Assembly: GCF_008923365.1 (NCBI RefSeq) | Contig: NZ_WBMR01000024.1 | Location: forward strand, 1-64,000 | DNA length: 64,000 bases | Direction of reading: 5' to 3' | Source: Actinomadura montaniterrae | GTDB lineage: Bacteria > Actinomycetota > Actinomycetes > Streptosporangiales > Streptosporangiaceae | Shown: positions 8,184-16,855 of the stretch, piece after piece | Position numbering within the stretch: position 1 is the first letter of the stretch | How the letters are laid out: every line of letters begins with the position of its first letter | Made by a program: the position numbers and the translations under genes | The notes under the pieces: generated by a model | Told to the model about the DNA's origin: nothing | The model's database searches: none | What the model saw: only the letters and a program-made list of their open reading frames with translations

Positions 8184-9196
8184 AGGTCCCCGCCTGCGGT
8201 GATGAGGGGCCAGAGCCCTCCGGTGCCCGCGTCGACGGCGCGCGCGCCGAGGGCCTCGCCCCATTCCGCCTCGTTGCCGCACTCGTCGCGCCACGCCCAC
8301 AGCCGGGTGGTGGCGTGCCGGAGCCCGTGCTCGTCGGTGAACCCGATCGCGCCGTGTACCTGGTGGGCGAGGCGGCACACCGTCCCGGCGGCCTCGCTCG
8401 CCGCCGCCTTCGCCGCCGCGATCGCGAAGCCGGTGCCCTCGGCGGCCGCCGCCTGCGCCGCGACGGTCGCGAGCAGCGTCTCGCCCGCCATCTCGGCGAG
8501 GTGCTGCTGGACGGCCTGGAACCGCGCCAGCGGCCGGCCGAACTGGACGCGCTCGCCCGCATACCGCACCGCGAGGTCGGTGGCCGTCTCCATCGCCCCG
8601 GCCATCAGCGCCGCCCGGCCGAGCGCTGCGCGTTCCCGGAACTCCTGCGCCGTCGCCGACGAGGCGAGCACCTGGGCGGGAGCGGCGTCGCGCAGGTGGA
8701 CGGTGTCGCGCGGTTCGCCCGCGAGGTTCGCGCCCTCGCCGACCTCGTAGCCGCCGCGCGGGACGAAGGCGGTGCGGCCGTCGACCAGGACCGCAACGCC
8801 CTCCGCGTGCCGGGCCCACGGGACACGCGGCAGCGTGCCCGTCAGCGTCCACCCGCCGCCGGCGTTCTGCCGGAGCGCGACGTCCGGTCCGGCCAGGGCG
8901 GCGGTCAGCGGCCCGGACGGGACGTCCGCGCCGGCCTCCGCGAGCAGCCACCCGGCCAGCAGCGCGGTCTCCGCCAGCGGGACGGCCGCCGCGTGCCGGC
9001 CCAGCACCCGCAGCACCTCGGCGGTGGTGGCGAGGTCGGCCCCGGCGCCGCCGCGCTCCTCGGGGACGGGCAGCAGCGTCACGCCGACCCGTTCCAGCTC
9101 GTCCCAGAGGCGCGGGTTCCAGCCCTCGCCGGGGTCGGCGTGCCGGGCGCAGACCGCGTCCACGGTGCCGGCCAGGTCCTGGACGATGTCGTTCAC
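8180..9196 (-). CDS. Acyl-CoA dehydrogenase, small subunit of a FadE pair
   Basis: A 338-residue flavoprotein of the acyl-CoA dehydrogenase fold. RYAGERVQFGRPLARFQAVQQHLAEM in the C-terminal helical domain is the standard FadE segment, followed by HQVHGAIGFTDEHGLRHATTRLW. GTG 9196 overlaps the upstream stop (GTGA), so it is coupled to the 388-residue dehydrogenase. Short FadE plus full-length FadE encoded together is the hallmark of the alpha2beta2 dehydrogenases of sterol and bile-acid side-chain oxidation (FadE26/27, 28/29, 31/32). The pair probably oxidises a bulky acyl-CoA, but the substrate cannot be read from sequence. Confidence 0.82.
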   Translation of the reverse strand: MNDIVQDLAGTVDAVCARHADPGEGWNPRLWDELERVGVTLLPVPEERGGAGADLATTAEVLRVLGRHAAAVPLAETALLAGWLLAEAGADVPSGPLTAALAGPDVALRQNAGGGWTLTGTLPRVPWARHAEGVAVLVDGRTAFVPRGGYEVGEGANLAGEPRDTVHLRDAAPAQVLASSATAQEFRERAALGRAALMAGAMETATDLAVRYAGERVQFGRPLARFQAVQQHLAEMAGETLLATVAAQAAAAEGTGFAIAAAKAAASEAAGTVCRLAHQVHGAIGFTDEHGLRHATTRLWAWRDECGNEAEWGEALGARAVDAGTGGLWPLITAGGDL

Positions 9197-10359
9197 CGGG
9201 CGTCCCCTCTCGGCAGCAGCGACTTGGCGACGACGCCGCGCAGGATCTCGTTGGTCCCGCCCCGCAGGGTGAACCCGGGGCTGTGCAGCACGGACTGCGC
9301 CAGCAGGTGCGCGAGCGGATCGGACGACGCGAGGTCGGGCTCGACCCGGGCGAGCAGCCGGACCGTCTCGATCAGCGCGCCCTCGAACCGGGTGCCGAGG
9401 TCCTTGACGGCGGCGGCCTCGACGGCGGGCGCGTCCCCGGCGGCGAGCCGCGCCGCGACCGCGAGGGACATCCGCCGCAGCGCCCACAGCCGCGCGGCGA
9501 CCATCCCGATCCGGGCCCGGTCGGCGGCGTCCGCGCCGCGCTCGGCGAGCCGCCCCGCGACGGCCGCGAGCAGCGGGAACGTGCTGAGGATCCGCTCGGG
9601 GCCGCTGCGCTCGAACGCCAGCTCGCCGGTCACCTGCCGCCAGCCGTCGCCGACCGTGCCGAGGACGCGGCCGTCCGGCACGAACACGTCGGTGAGGACG
9701 ACCTCGTTGAAGTGGTGCTCGCCGGTCAGCAGCCGGATCGGGCGGATCTCCAGGCCGGGCGCGCGCAGGTCGACGATCAGCTGGGTGAGGCCCTCGTGCC
9801 GGCTCTCCCCGGGCGGCCCGGTCCGGACCAGCGCGATCATGGCGTCCGCGACGTGCGCGCCGCTCGTCCACATCTTGGCGCCGTTGACCAGCCAGCCGCC
9901 GTCCGCGCGCTCGGCCTTCGTCCGGACGGACGCGAGGTCGGAGCCGGAGTCGGGTTCGGACATGCCGATCGCGAAGCTCGTCTCGCCGCGCGCGATGCCG
10001 GGCAGGTAGGCGCGGCGCTGCTCCTCGGTGCCGAACTTCAGCAGCGACGGCCCGGACTGCCGGTCGGCGATCCAGTGCGCGGCGACCGGCGCGCCCGCCG
10101 CGAGCAGTTCCTCGGTGACGACGAACCGGGCGAGCGACCCGGCCCCGCTCCCGCCGTACTCGGGCGGGAACGTCATCCCGATCCAGCCGCGCTCGCCGAG
10201 CCGCCGGCTGAACGCGGGGTCCCAGCCCGCCAGCCAGTTGTCGGCGTGCGGGACGATCCGCCCGGCGGCGATCTCCCCGGCGAGGAACGCGCGGACGTCC
10301 CGGCGCAGGCCGTCCAGTTCGGGCGGCAGGGCCGCCGCGTCCAGTCTCAGTGCGGGCAC
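9193..10359 (-). CDS. Acyl-CoA dehydrogenase, large subunit of a FadE pair
   Basis: A 388-residue FAD enzyme. Visible motifs are SFAIGMSEPDSGSDLASVRT and WLVNGAKMWTSGAHVADAM (FAD/substrate segments of the beta domain) and the C-terminal TLRGGTNEILRGVVAKSLLPR. It starts at GTG 10359 after AGAAGGTG. It is the first gene of a two-gene operon with the 338-residue FadE and is divergent from trmO. It catalyses alpha,beta-desaturation of an acyl-CoA; the electron acceptor is presumably ETF. Confidence 0.85.
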   Translation of the reverse strand: MPALRLDAAALPPELDGLRRDVRAFLAGEIAAGRIVPHADNWLAGWDPAFSRRLGERGWIGMTFPPEYGGSGAGSLARFVVTEELLAAGAPVAAHWIADRQSGPSLLKFGTEEQRRAYLPGIARGETSFAIGMSEPDSGSDLASVRTKAERADGGWLVNGAKMWTSGAHVADAMIALVRTGPPGESRHEGLTQLIVDLRAPGLEIRPIRLLTGEHHFNEVVLTDVFVPDGRVLGTVGDGWRQVTGELAFERSGPERILSTFPLLAAVAGRLAERGADAADRARIGMVAARLWALRRMSLAVAARLAAGDAPAVEAAAVKDLGTRFEGALIETVRLLARVEPDLASSDPLAHLLAQSVLHSPGFTLRGGTNEILRGVVAKSLLPRGDAR

Positions 10360-10422
10360 GGCACCTTCTTACCGGATGCCCACAGAACGGGATTCGGCGG
10401 CATCGGACCTAGGATTCCGGCC

Positions 10423-10884
10423 ATGTCACTGACCCTGGAACCCATCGGTCACGTCGCCGGCGGCCGGGACGAGGCGTTCGACGACGGCTGGGGCGCCGTG
10501 TCGGCCGCGATCGTGCTGGACGCGTCCCGGTTCGCGCCGGACGCCGTCGCCGGGCTGGCCGAGTTCTCCCACCTCGAGGTCGTCTATCACTTCCACCGCG
10601 TCCCGGAGGAGAAGGTGCAGGCGGGGGCGCGGCACCCGCGGAACCGGGCGGACTGGCCGCTGGTCGGGATCTTCGCGCAGCGCGGCAAGAACCGGCCGAA
10701 CCGGATCGGGGTGTCGCGCTGCCGGCTGCTGGCGGTGGACGGGCTGCGGCTGGAGGTCGCCGAGCTGGACGCGATCGACGGGACGCCCGTCCTGGACGTC
10801 AAGCCGTACATGCGCGAGTTCGGGCCGCGCGGCGAGGTCCGGCAGCCCGCCTGGTCCGCGGAGCTGATGGCCGAGTACTACTGA
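10423..10884 (+). CDS. trmO: tRNA (N6-threonylcarbamoyladenosine-37) methyltransferase family protein (TrmO/TsaA)
   Basis: A 153-residue single-domain protein of the YaeB/TsaA/UPF0066 beta-barrel family, which methylates t6A37 of tRNA-Thr with S-adenosylmethionine in Escherichia coli. Recognisable are EPIGHV at the start, the F.HLEVVYHFHRV core, the ARHPRNR...PLVGIFAQRGKNRPNRIGVSR segment (the invariant R.NRIG.S SAM-binding part) and DVKPYM. Single-domain actinobacterial members are often annotated only as TrmO-like, and the substrate here is unproven. It is divergent from the FadE pair and is not obviously linked to lipid metabolism. Confidence 0.8.
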   Translation: MSLTLEPIGHVAGGRDEAFDDGWGAVSAAIVLDASRFAPDAVAGLAEFSHLEVVYHFHRVPEEKVQAGARHPRNRADWPLVGIFAQRGKNRPNRIGVSRCRLLAVDGLRLEVAELDAIDGTPVLDVKPYMREFGPRGEVRQPAWSAELMAEYY

Positions 10885-11002
10885 CCGCGCCCGGCGCCGC
10901 GGCCTTCCCGATCTCCGGGCGCTCCTGCGATCTTCGGGCGATCCGTCCCGTCCCGGTCGGTGGGAGGGGCGGGTCGCCCTTCTCCCTGTCCGCCCTCTAC
11001 TC

Positions 11003-11020
11003 TACCAAACAGTTGTTAGA
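11003..11020. promoter_or_regulatory. Possible operator/promoter upstream of the second FadE pair
   Basis: The 183-base gap after trmO is GC-rich except for an island reading TACCAAACAGTTGTTAGA, an imperfect inverted repeat around AAC-A-GTT. It lies 48 bases ahead of the FadE start and GGAGGAGG ribosome site. It fits neither the KstR pattern (TNNAACNNGTTNNA) nor a clear KstR2 pattern (CAAGNNCTTG). I see nothing else in the gap. Confidence 0.35.
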
Positions 11021-11067
11021 AAGAAGGGGCGGCGCGGCAGTGATGAGGACCCTGGAGGAGGCTTCGC

Positions 11068-12198
11068 ATGGATCTTGAATTCGGGGCGGCGGACGAGGAG
11101 TTCCGCGCCGAGGTGCGCGGCTGGCTGCGCGCGCACGTGCCGGCCGAGCCGCTGCCGTCGCTGGAGACCGAGGAGGGCTTCGCGCTCCACCGCGACTGGG
11201 AGCGCCGGCTCGGCGAGGCGCGGCTCGGCGTGGTGTCGTGGCCGGAGGAGTACGGCGGGCGCGGCGTGTCCGTCCTGCAGTGGCTGATCTTCGAGGAGGA
11301 GTACTACGCGGCGAACGCGCCGGGCCGGGTCAGCCAGAACGGCATCAACCTGCTGGCGCCGACGCTGCTCAAGCACGGCACGCCCGAGCAGCTCGCCCGG
11401 ATCCTGCCGCCGATGGCGGCCGGCGAGGTGATCTGGGCGCAGGCGTGGTCGGAGCCCGGCGCGGGCAGCGACCTCGCCGCGCTGCGCTCCACCGCGACCC
11501 GCACCGACGGCGGCTGGCTGCTCGACGGCCAGAAGACGTGGAGCTCCCGCGCCGCGTTCGCCGACCGGGGCTTCGGCCTGTTCCGCTCCGACCCGGAGTC
11601 GTCGCGGCACAAGGGCCTGACGTACCTGATGTTCCCGCTGGACGCGGAGGGCGTGACCGTCCGGCCGATCGGGCGCCTCGACGGCAAGCCCGCGTTCGCC
11701 GAGCTGTTCCTGGACAAGGTGTTCGTCCCGGACGAGGACGTCATCGGCGCGCCCGGCGACGGCTGGCGGGTCGCGATGAGCACCGCCGGCAACGAGCGCG
11801 GCCTCACCCTGCGCAGCCCCGGCCGGTTCACCGCCGCGACCGAGCGGCTCGTCGAGCTGTGGAAGGAGCGCGCCGACCCCGCCGACACCGCGCTGCGCGA
11901 CCGGGTCGCCGACGCGTGGATCCGGTCCCGCGCGTACCGGCTGAAGGGCTTCGAGACGATCTCCCGGGACGACGACATCGGCGCCGAGTCCAGCCTCAAC
12001 AAGGTCTTCTGGTCGGAGCTGGACGTGGCGCTGCACGAGACGGCCCTGGACCTGCTCGGCGCGGACGGCGAGCTCGACTCCGACTGGCTGGAGGGCTACG
12101 TGTTCTCGCTCGCCGGCCCGATCTACGCGGGCACCAACGAGATCCAGCGCAACGTGATCGCCGAGCGGCTGCTCGGCCTGCCGAGGGGGTCCCGGTGA
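11068..12198 (+). CDS. Acyl-CoA dehydrogenase, large subunit of the second FadE pair
   Basis: A 376-residue FadE. Motifs in order are VVSWPEEYGGRG (~60-70), WAQAWSEPGAGSDLAALRS (~128), WLLDGQKTWSSRAAFAD (~152), NERGLTLRSPG (~248) and the C-terminal IYAGTNEIQRNVIAERLLGLPR. Strong GGAGGAGG before ATG 11068. It resembles FadE members of the mycobacterial steroid regulons more than fatty-acid FadE5-type enzymes, but I cannot assign a particular paralogue. It is coupled by GTGA to the following 300-residue dehydrogenase. Confidence 0.83.
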   Translation: MDLEFGAADEEFRAEVRGWLRAHVPAEPLPSLETEEGFALHRDWERRLGEARLGVVSWPEEYGGRGVSVLQWLIFEEEYYAANAPGRVSQNGINLLAPTLLKHGTPEQLARILPPMAAGEVIWAQAWSEPGAGSDLAALRSTATRTDGGWLLDGQKTWSSRAAFADRGFGLFRSDPESSRHKGLTYLMFPLDAEGVTVRPIGRLDGKPAFAELFLDKVFVPDEDVIGAPGDGWRVAMSTAGNERGLTLRSPGRFTAATERLVELWKERADPADTALRDRVADAWIRSRAYRLKGFETISRDDDIGAESSLNKVFWSELDVALHETALDLLGADGELDSDWLEGYVFSLAGPIYAGTNEIQRNVIAERLLGLPRGSR

Positions 12199-13097
12199 AG
12201 TTCGTTCTCTCCGCCGAGCAGCGGATGTTCGGCGAGACGCTGCGCCGGCTGCTGGCCGGCGCGCAGACCGCGAAGGCCGTCCGCGCGTGGGCGGCGGGCG
12301 ACGCGGCGCCGGGCCGGGCGCTGTGGTCGCAGGTCGCCGAGGCGGGCGTGTTCGCGCTGGCCGTTCCGGAGGAGCACGGCGGGATCGGGCCGCTGCCGGT
12401 CGAGCTGGCCGTCGCGATGGAGGAGCTCGGACGCGCCGCCGCGCCCGGCCCGTACGTCGAGACGCTCGCCGCCGCCGGGATCGTTTCCGACGGGGACGTC
12501 CTGGCGAGGATCGCCGAGGGCGAGGCGCTGGTGTCGGTCGCCGTCCCGCACGCGCTGGACGCCGACGTCGCCGACCTGGTCATCGCCGCCGACGGGACCG
12601 CCGTGCGGGCCGGCGAGCGCGTCGCGTCCCTCGACCCCGCCCGCCGCCTGTTCCGGGTGGACGGCGCGCCGTCCGGCCTCACCGACCTCGGCGTGATGCT
12701 GTGCGCCGCGCAGCAGATCGGCCTCGGCCGCGCCCTGCTGGACGTGTCGGTGGAGTACGCGAAGACGCGGCAGCAGTTCGGGCGCGCGATCGGCGAGTAC
12801 CAGGCGGTCAAGCACCATCTCGCCACCGCGCTGGTGGAGCTGGAGTTCGCGCGGCCGCTCGTCTACGGTGCGGCCCTGGCCTACGGGTCGGGCGACTTCG
12901 CGCGGGACGCGTCCGCCGCGAAGGTCGCCGCGTCGGACGCCGCGTACCTCGCGGCGAAGACGGCGCTGCAGGTGCACGCCGCGATCGGCTACACCGACGA
13001 GTACGACCCGTCCCTGTGGATCCGCAAGGCCCGCGCCCTGCACTCCGCCTGGGGCACCCCCGCCCACCACCGCGCCCGCGTGGTCGCCGCCTTCTGA
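12195..13097 (+). CDS. Acyl-CoA dehydrogenase, small subunit of the second FadE pair
   Basis: A 300-residue truncated-type FadE. It keeps the N-terminal helical domain (FALAVPEEHGGIGPLPVELAVAMEELG) and the C-terminal helices (EYAKTRQQFGRAIGEYQAVKHHLA; LQVHAAIGYTDEYDPSLWIRKARAL), but its middle beta domain is short. That is the expected shape for the partner subunit of a heteromeric dehydrogenase. GTG 12195 overlaps the preceding stop. It probably forms an alpha2beta2 enzyme with its neighbour. Confidence 0.82.
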   Translation: MKFVLSAEQRMFGETLRRLLAGAQTAKAVRAWAAGDAAPGRALWSQVAEAGVFALAVPEEHGGIGPLPVELAVAMEELGRAAAPGPYVETLAAAGIVSDGDVLARIAEGEALVSVAVPHALDADVADLVIAADGTAVRAGERVASLDPARRLFRVDGAPSGLTDLGVMLCAAQQIGLGRALLDVSVEYAKTRQQFGRAIGEYQAVKHHLATALVELEFARPLVYGAALAYGSGDFARDASAAKVAASDAAYLAAKTALQVHAAIGYTDEYDPSLWIRKARALHSAWGTPAHHRARVVAAF

Positions 13098-13106
13098 CCG
13101 TCGGCT

Positions 13107-13190
13107 CGTGGCGTGCCGCCTTCGTGAGGGGGGCCCGGCCCGGCGCGGCGGGGGGGGGGGGCCGGGCGGGGGGGTGTGCGGCACGCCACG
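13107..13190. terminator. Convergent-gene hairpin with a G-tract loop
   Basis: Arms CGTGGCGTGCCGC (13107-13119) and GCGGCACGCCACG (13178-13190) pair perfectly over 13 bases. The 58-base loop has a run of 6 G (13128-13133), a run of about 12 G (13150-13161), then GGG and 7 G. It lies between two convergent genes and probably ends both transcripts. The G runs on the plus strand could also fold as a G-quadruplex. The exact length of the G12 run may be uncertain. Confidence 0.55.
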
Positions 13191-13202
13191 GCTCGACGAG
13201 GG

Positions 13203-14771
13203 TCAGGCGCCGGCCTGCTGCTTGAGCTCCACGCGGCGGACCTTGCCGGACGCGGTCTTCGGGAGGTCGTCCACGAAGACGACCTCCTTGGGGACCTTGA
13301 AGTTCGCGAGCCGCTCGCGACAGAACGCGATCAGCTCCTCGGCGGTCGCGGTGCGGCCGGGACGCAGCCGGACGTAGGCGCGGCCGACCTCGCCCATCCG
13401 GGCGTCCGGGACGCCGACGACGCCGGACTCGGCGACCGCGCCGTGCCCGGCGAGGACGTCCTCGACCTCCGCCGGGTACACGTTGAAGCCGCCGACGACG
13501 AACATCTCCTTGGTCCGGCCGGTGATGGTCAGGTTGCCGCGCTCGTCGAGGCGGCCCCGGTCGCCGGTGTCGAGCCAGCCGTCCCGGATCGTCTCCGCGG
13601 TCGCCTCCGGATCGTCGAGGTAGCCGCTCATCACGTTGTAGCCGCGGACGAGGATCTCCCCGTCGGTGCCCGCCGGGACCTCGTCGCCCTTGTCGTCGAC
13701 GATCTTCACGTCGACGTCGTCGATGGCCCGGCCGCACGTCGTCGCGATCGTCTCGTCATCGTCGTCCAGCGAGCAGGCGGACACCGTGCCGGAGCACTCC
13801 GTCAGCCCGTACGCGGTGATGACCTGCGGGAACAGCTCCTCGCGGATCCGCCGGACGAGCGCGACGGGCACGTCGGCGGCGCCGGTCACCGCGAGCCGCA
13901 GCGACGACAGGTCGCGCTCGGCGCGGCCCGGCGCGTCCAGCAGCGTGGTGTAGATCGTCGGCGGGCCGGGCAGCACCGTGATCCGCTCCGCCTCGATGAT
14001 CCGCAGCGTCTCCGCCACCTCGAACACCGGCTGCAGCACCATCGTGGCGCCCTTGAGCACGCACGCGATCACGCCCGCCTTGTAGCCGAACGAGTGGAAC
14101 ATCGGGTTCACGATCAGGTAGCGGTCGCCGGCGTGCACGCCGGTCCGCGCCGCCCACGCCTCGAACGTCCGGACGTTCTGCTCGTGCGTGCACATCACGC
14201 CCTTGGGCTTGCCCGTCGTGCCGGACGTGAACAGGATGTCGGCGACGTCGCCGGGGCGGACGGCGGCGGCGCGCGCGTCCGCCTCCGCGAGCGGGACGGC
14301 CTTGCCGGCGAACCCGGCCCACGACGTCACGCCGGGCCGCTCCTCGCCGTTGAACGTGACGACGGCCTTCAGGTCGGGCAGGCCGGGGTAGGCGCCGGTC
14401 GCGTCGACCCCGAGCATGCCGGGGTAGTCGATGCCGAGGAACCCGTCGGCGACGAACAGCATCTTCACGCGCGCGCGGGTGAGCGGCCAGCGCGCCTCGT
14501 CGCCCTTGTAGCGGGTGTTGAGCGGGACGAGCGTCGCGCCCGCGCCCATGGCGCCGAGCACGGTGACGATCCACGGCAGCCCGTTCGGCGCCCAGATCGC
14601 GATCCGGTCGCCCGGTTCGATGCCGGCGCCGGCGAACGCGGCGGTCGCCTCCCGCACGCGGTCCCGCAGCTGCGCGAACGTCACCCGGACGTCCCCGTCC
14701 ACCACGGCCTCGGCGTCCGGAAACGCCTCCGCCGCCCGTGCCAACACCGCCGGAATCGTCAGTTCGCCCAT
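13203..14771 (-). CDS. fadD3: Acyl-CoA synthetase, FadD3-like (HIP-CoA ligase family)
   Basis: A 522-residue adenylate-forming CoA ligase. Motifs are LFTSGTTGKPKGVMCTHEQN (A3, ~185), NPMFHSFGYKAGVIACVLKGA, ITVLPGPPTIYTTLLD, AYGLTE (A5), GWLDTGDRG (A7), TGRTKEMFVVGGFNVYPAEVE (A8) and the catalytic Lys in PKTASGKVRR. From memory of the mycobacterial enzyme, the combination C-H-x-Q after A3, NPxFHxFGYKAG and VLPGPPTIY matches FadD3, which activates the steroid C/D-ring remnant HIP (3aα-H-4α(3'-propanoate)-7aβ-methylhexahydro-1,5-indanedione). Its isolation from other C/D-ring genes leaves the substrate open. Confidence 0.72.
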   Translation of the reverse strand: MGELTIPAVLARAAEAFPDAEAVVDGDVRVTFAQLRDRVREATAAFAGAGIEPGDRIAIWAPNGLPWIVTVLGAMGAGATLVPLNTRYKGDEARWPLTRARVKMLFVADGFLGIDYPGMLGVDATGAYPGLPDLKAVVTFNGEERPGVTSWAGFAGKAVPLAEADARAAAVRPGDVADILFTSGTTGKPKGVMCTHEQNVRTFEAWAARTGVHAGDRYLIVNPMFHSFGYKAGVIACVLKGATMVLQPVFEVAETLRIIEAERITVLPGPPTIYTTLLDAPGRAERDLSSLRLAVTGAADVPVALVRRIREELFPQVITAYGLTECSGTVSACSLDDDDETIATTCGRAIDDVDVKIVDDKGDEVPAGTDGEILVRGYNVMSGYLDDPEATAETIRDGWLDTGDRGRLDERGNLTITGRTKEMFVVGGFNVYPAEVEDVLAGHGAVAESGVVGVPDARMGEVGRAYVRLRPGRTATAEELIAFCRERLANFKVPKEVVFVDDLPKTASGKVRRVELKQQAGA

Positions 14772-14855
14772 GACAGCCCATGGTGGCCCCGGTCACCACG
14801 GGCCGGCTAGGCCGTCCCGCTCACCGGTACTCGGCGAGACGTTCGTGCGACCTAT

Positions 14856-14879
14856 CAAATAAACATTTTTGTTCGTTTG
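14856..14879. promoter_or_regulatory. AT-rich inverted repeat in the fadD3-like/CocE divergent gap
   Basis: CAAATAAACA, four T, then TGTTCGTTTG: the arms match at 8 of 10 positions. It is by far the most AT-rich spot in the 175-base divergent gap and could be an operator or the promoter core for the secreted hydrolase at 14947 or for the CoA ligase. Confidence 0.45.
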
Positions 14880-14946
14880 GGGTTCCCGGCGGGCGCGCGG
14901 GTTGTTAGCGTCCCGCCCAAGCACCTCCGACCCCAGGAGTCGCGCC

Positions 14947-16806
14947 ATGCGCCGCCTCGCAGCTGTGTGCTCCCTGATCCTGGTCCTGGCCGCGCTGACC
15001 GCCCCCGCCTCGGCGGCCCCCGCGCCCGCGGCGCCCTACGGCGTCACCGTGCAGCGCAACCTGACGCTGCGCCTCAAGGACGGGACGCTGCTGCGCGCCG
15101 ACCTGCACATGCCCGCCGACCGCGCCACCGGGAAGCCGGCGCGCGGCCCGTTCCCGGTCATCGTCGGGTTCACCCCGTACGGCAAGACGCCGTCGGCGCA
15201 GACCGGCTCCCCCGGCACCGGCGGCCTCAACCCGTACCTCATCGAACGCGGCTACCTCGGGCTGGTCGTCGACGTCCCCGGAACCGGCGGCTCGCAGGGG
15301 AAGTTCGACCTGTTCGAGCCGTCCGAGGCGCAGGCGGGCGCGCAGATCGTGAACTGGGCGGCGCGCCTGCCGAACTCCAGCGGGAAGGTCGGCATGCTCG
15401 GCCTGTCGTACCTCGCGATCGACCAGCTGTTCACGGCCGCCGCGGTCGGCCCGCACTCCCCGCTCAAGGCGATCTTCCCGATGGCGGCGTCCGCCGACCC
15501 CTACCGCGACCTGTTCGTCAGCGGCGGCGCGCTGAACGTCGAGTCGCCGCTCGGCCTGGTGTTCGGCTACGGCGTCACGCGCGTCACCACGCCGTTCGTG
15601 GAACTGCCCAAGGACCCGGCGGCGGCGCTGCTCCTGTCCTACGAGCACCTCATGCAGGCCGGGCCGTTCGAGCTGACGATCGCGCGCGACATGCTCGCCA
15701 ACGGCCCGCGCAGGTATGACAACGCCTGGTGGAAGGCGCGGGCGCCGGAAGGCGTCCTGCGCAGGATCGTCGCGAACGGCGTCGCGGTCTACCTCGTCGG
15801 CGGGCTCTACGACGTCTTCCAGCGCGGCGAACCGCTGCTGTACAGCGGGTTGCAGAACGCGGCGGCGGGACGTCCAGTGACCGCCCCGATGACGCCCGGC
15901 CAGCCCGTCTCCGCCAAGTACCAGTTGCTCTACGGACCGTGGACGCACGGCGACATGGGCAGCGGGCAGGACCTCGACGCGATCCAGCTCGCGTGGTTCG
16001 ACCACTGGCTCAAGGGACGCGGCACCGTCGCCACCACCACGCCCCTCCACGTGATCGAGCCAGGCGGACGGCGCTACGACACCGCCCGCTACCCCCTCGC
16101 GCAAGCGCGCCCGACCCGGATGTTCCTGCGCTCGCAAGGACGCCTGACCTCCACCGCGCCCACGGGCGCCGAACCCGCCGACTCGATCGCGTTCACCGGC
16201 CTGTCGAACCCCTGCACCCGCTCCACCGACCAGTTCGCCGCCGGGCTCCTGTCACAGCTCTTCGCCGGCGCGGGCATCGCCTCGCCCTGCACGGGCTCGC
16301 AGCGCAAGCCCGTCAACGGGCCGGGCGAGACGACCTACACCTCACCCGCGCTGGCCAAGCCGCTCCAGCTCGCCGGGCCGATCGGCGTCACGCTGCGCGC
16401 CGCGTCCACCCGCCCGGAGACGCTGTGGGCGCTCACCATCGAGGACGTCGCGCCCGACGGGACGTCGACCGACCTCAGCGGCGGCGCGCTCATGGGCTCA
16501 ATGCGCGCGGTCGACACCAAGCGCAGCTGGAAGGGCGCGTCAGGCGGCTGGGTGTACCCGTACCACCCGCTCACCCGCGCCGCGCAGACCCCGGTCACGC
16601 CGGGGAAGCTGACCCGATACGACATCCAGATCCGGCCGGCGTTCGCCACCGTGCCCGCGGGTCACCGGCTCCGCGTCCGCGTGGCGACCGCCGACTTCCC
16701 GCACCTCGTCCCGCTCGCCGACCTGCCGTCGCTGGCCGGCGGCCGGTACACGATCCACCACGACGCCGCGGCCGTGTCGGCGATCGACCTGTCCACCCTC
16801 CCCTGA
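14947..16806 (+). CDS. Secreted CocE/NonD family (X-Pro dipeptidyl-peptidase-like) hydrolase
   Basis: A 619-residue protein with a Sec signal peptide (MRRLAAVCSLILVLAALTAP, cleavage likely after ASA). An alpha/beta-hydrolase of peptidase family S15 type follows: FTPYGKTP, DVPGTGGSQG, the nucleophile in GMLGLSYLAID (GLSY) and the His in LLYGPWTHGDMG. A C-terminal jelly-roll part ends in FATVPAGHRLRVRVATADFP, as in CocE esterases. It acts outside the cell on an ester or amide; the substrate is unknown. Start: ATG 14947 after CCAGGAG; upstream in-frame sequence is rejected because it would bury the signal peptide. Confidence 0.82.
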   Translation: MRRLAAVCSLILVLAALTAPASAAPAPAAPYGVTVQRNLTLRLKDGTLLRADLHMPADRATGKPARGPFPVIVGFTPYGKTPSAQTGSPGTGGLNPYLIERGYLGLVVDVPGTGGSQGKFDLFEPSEAQAGAQIVNWAARLPNSSGKVGMLGLSYLAIDQLFTAAAVGPHSPLKAIFPMAASADPYRDLFVSGGALNVESPLGLVFGYGVTRVTTPFVELPKDPAAALLLSYEHLMQAGPFELTIARDMLANGPRRYDNAWWKARAPEGVLRRIVANGVAVYLVGGLYDVFQRGEPLLYSGLQNAAAGRPVTAPMTPGQPVSAKYQLLYGPWTHGDMGSGQDLDAIQLAWFDHWLKGRGTVATTTPLHVIEPGGRRYDTARYPLAQARPTRMFLRSQGRLTSTAPTGAEPADSIAFTGLSNPCTRSTDQFAAGLLSQLFAGAGIASPCTGSQRKPVNGPGETTYTSPALAKPLQLAGPIGVTLRAASTRPETLWALTIEDVAPDGTSTDLSGGALMGSMRAVDTKRSWKGASGGWVYPYHPLTRAAQTPVTPGKLTRYDIQIRPAFATVPAGHRLRVRVATADFPHLVPLADLPSLAGGRYTIHHDAAAVSAIDLSTLP

Positions 16807-16820
16807 CCGCGCGCGCCCGG

Positions 16821-16835
16821 CCGGGACCGTCCCGG
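16821..16835. terminator. Short hairpin between convergent hydrolase genes
   Basis: CCGGGACCGTCCCGG is self-complementary within a 49-base GC-rich spacer between the CocE-like and SGNH genes. It has no T tract, so termination is only plausible. Confidence 0.3.
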
Positions 16836-16855
16836 GGGCCGGCCCGGGCCGGACG

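Noticed and set aside
5645..10009. A 1454-codon open frame on the plus strand
   Set aside because: It runs antisense to two ABC genes and the FadE pair, is rich in Arg, Gly, Ala and Pro, has no domain and is an effect of high GC content.
10998..11022. CCAAACAGTTGTTAG as a KstR box
   Set aside because: AAC and GTT are not separated by two bases as TNNAACNNGTTNNA requires.
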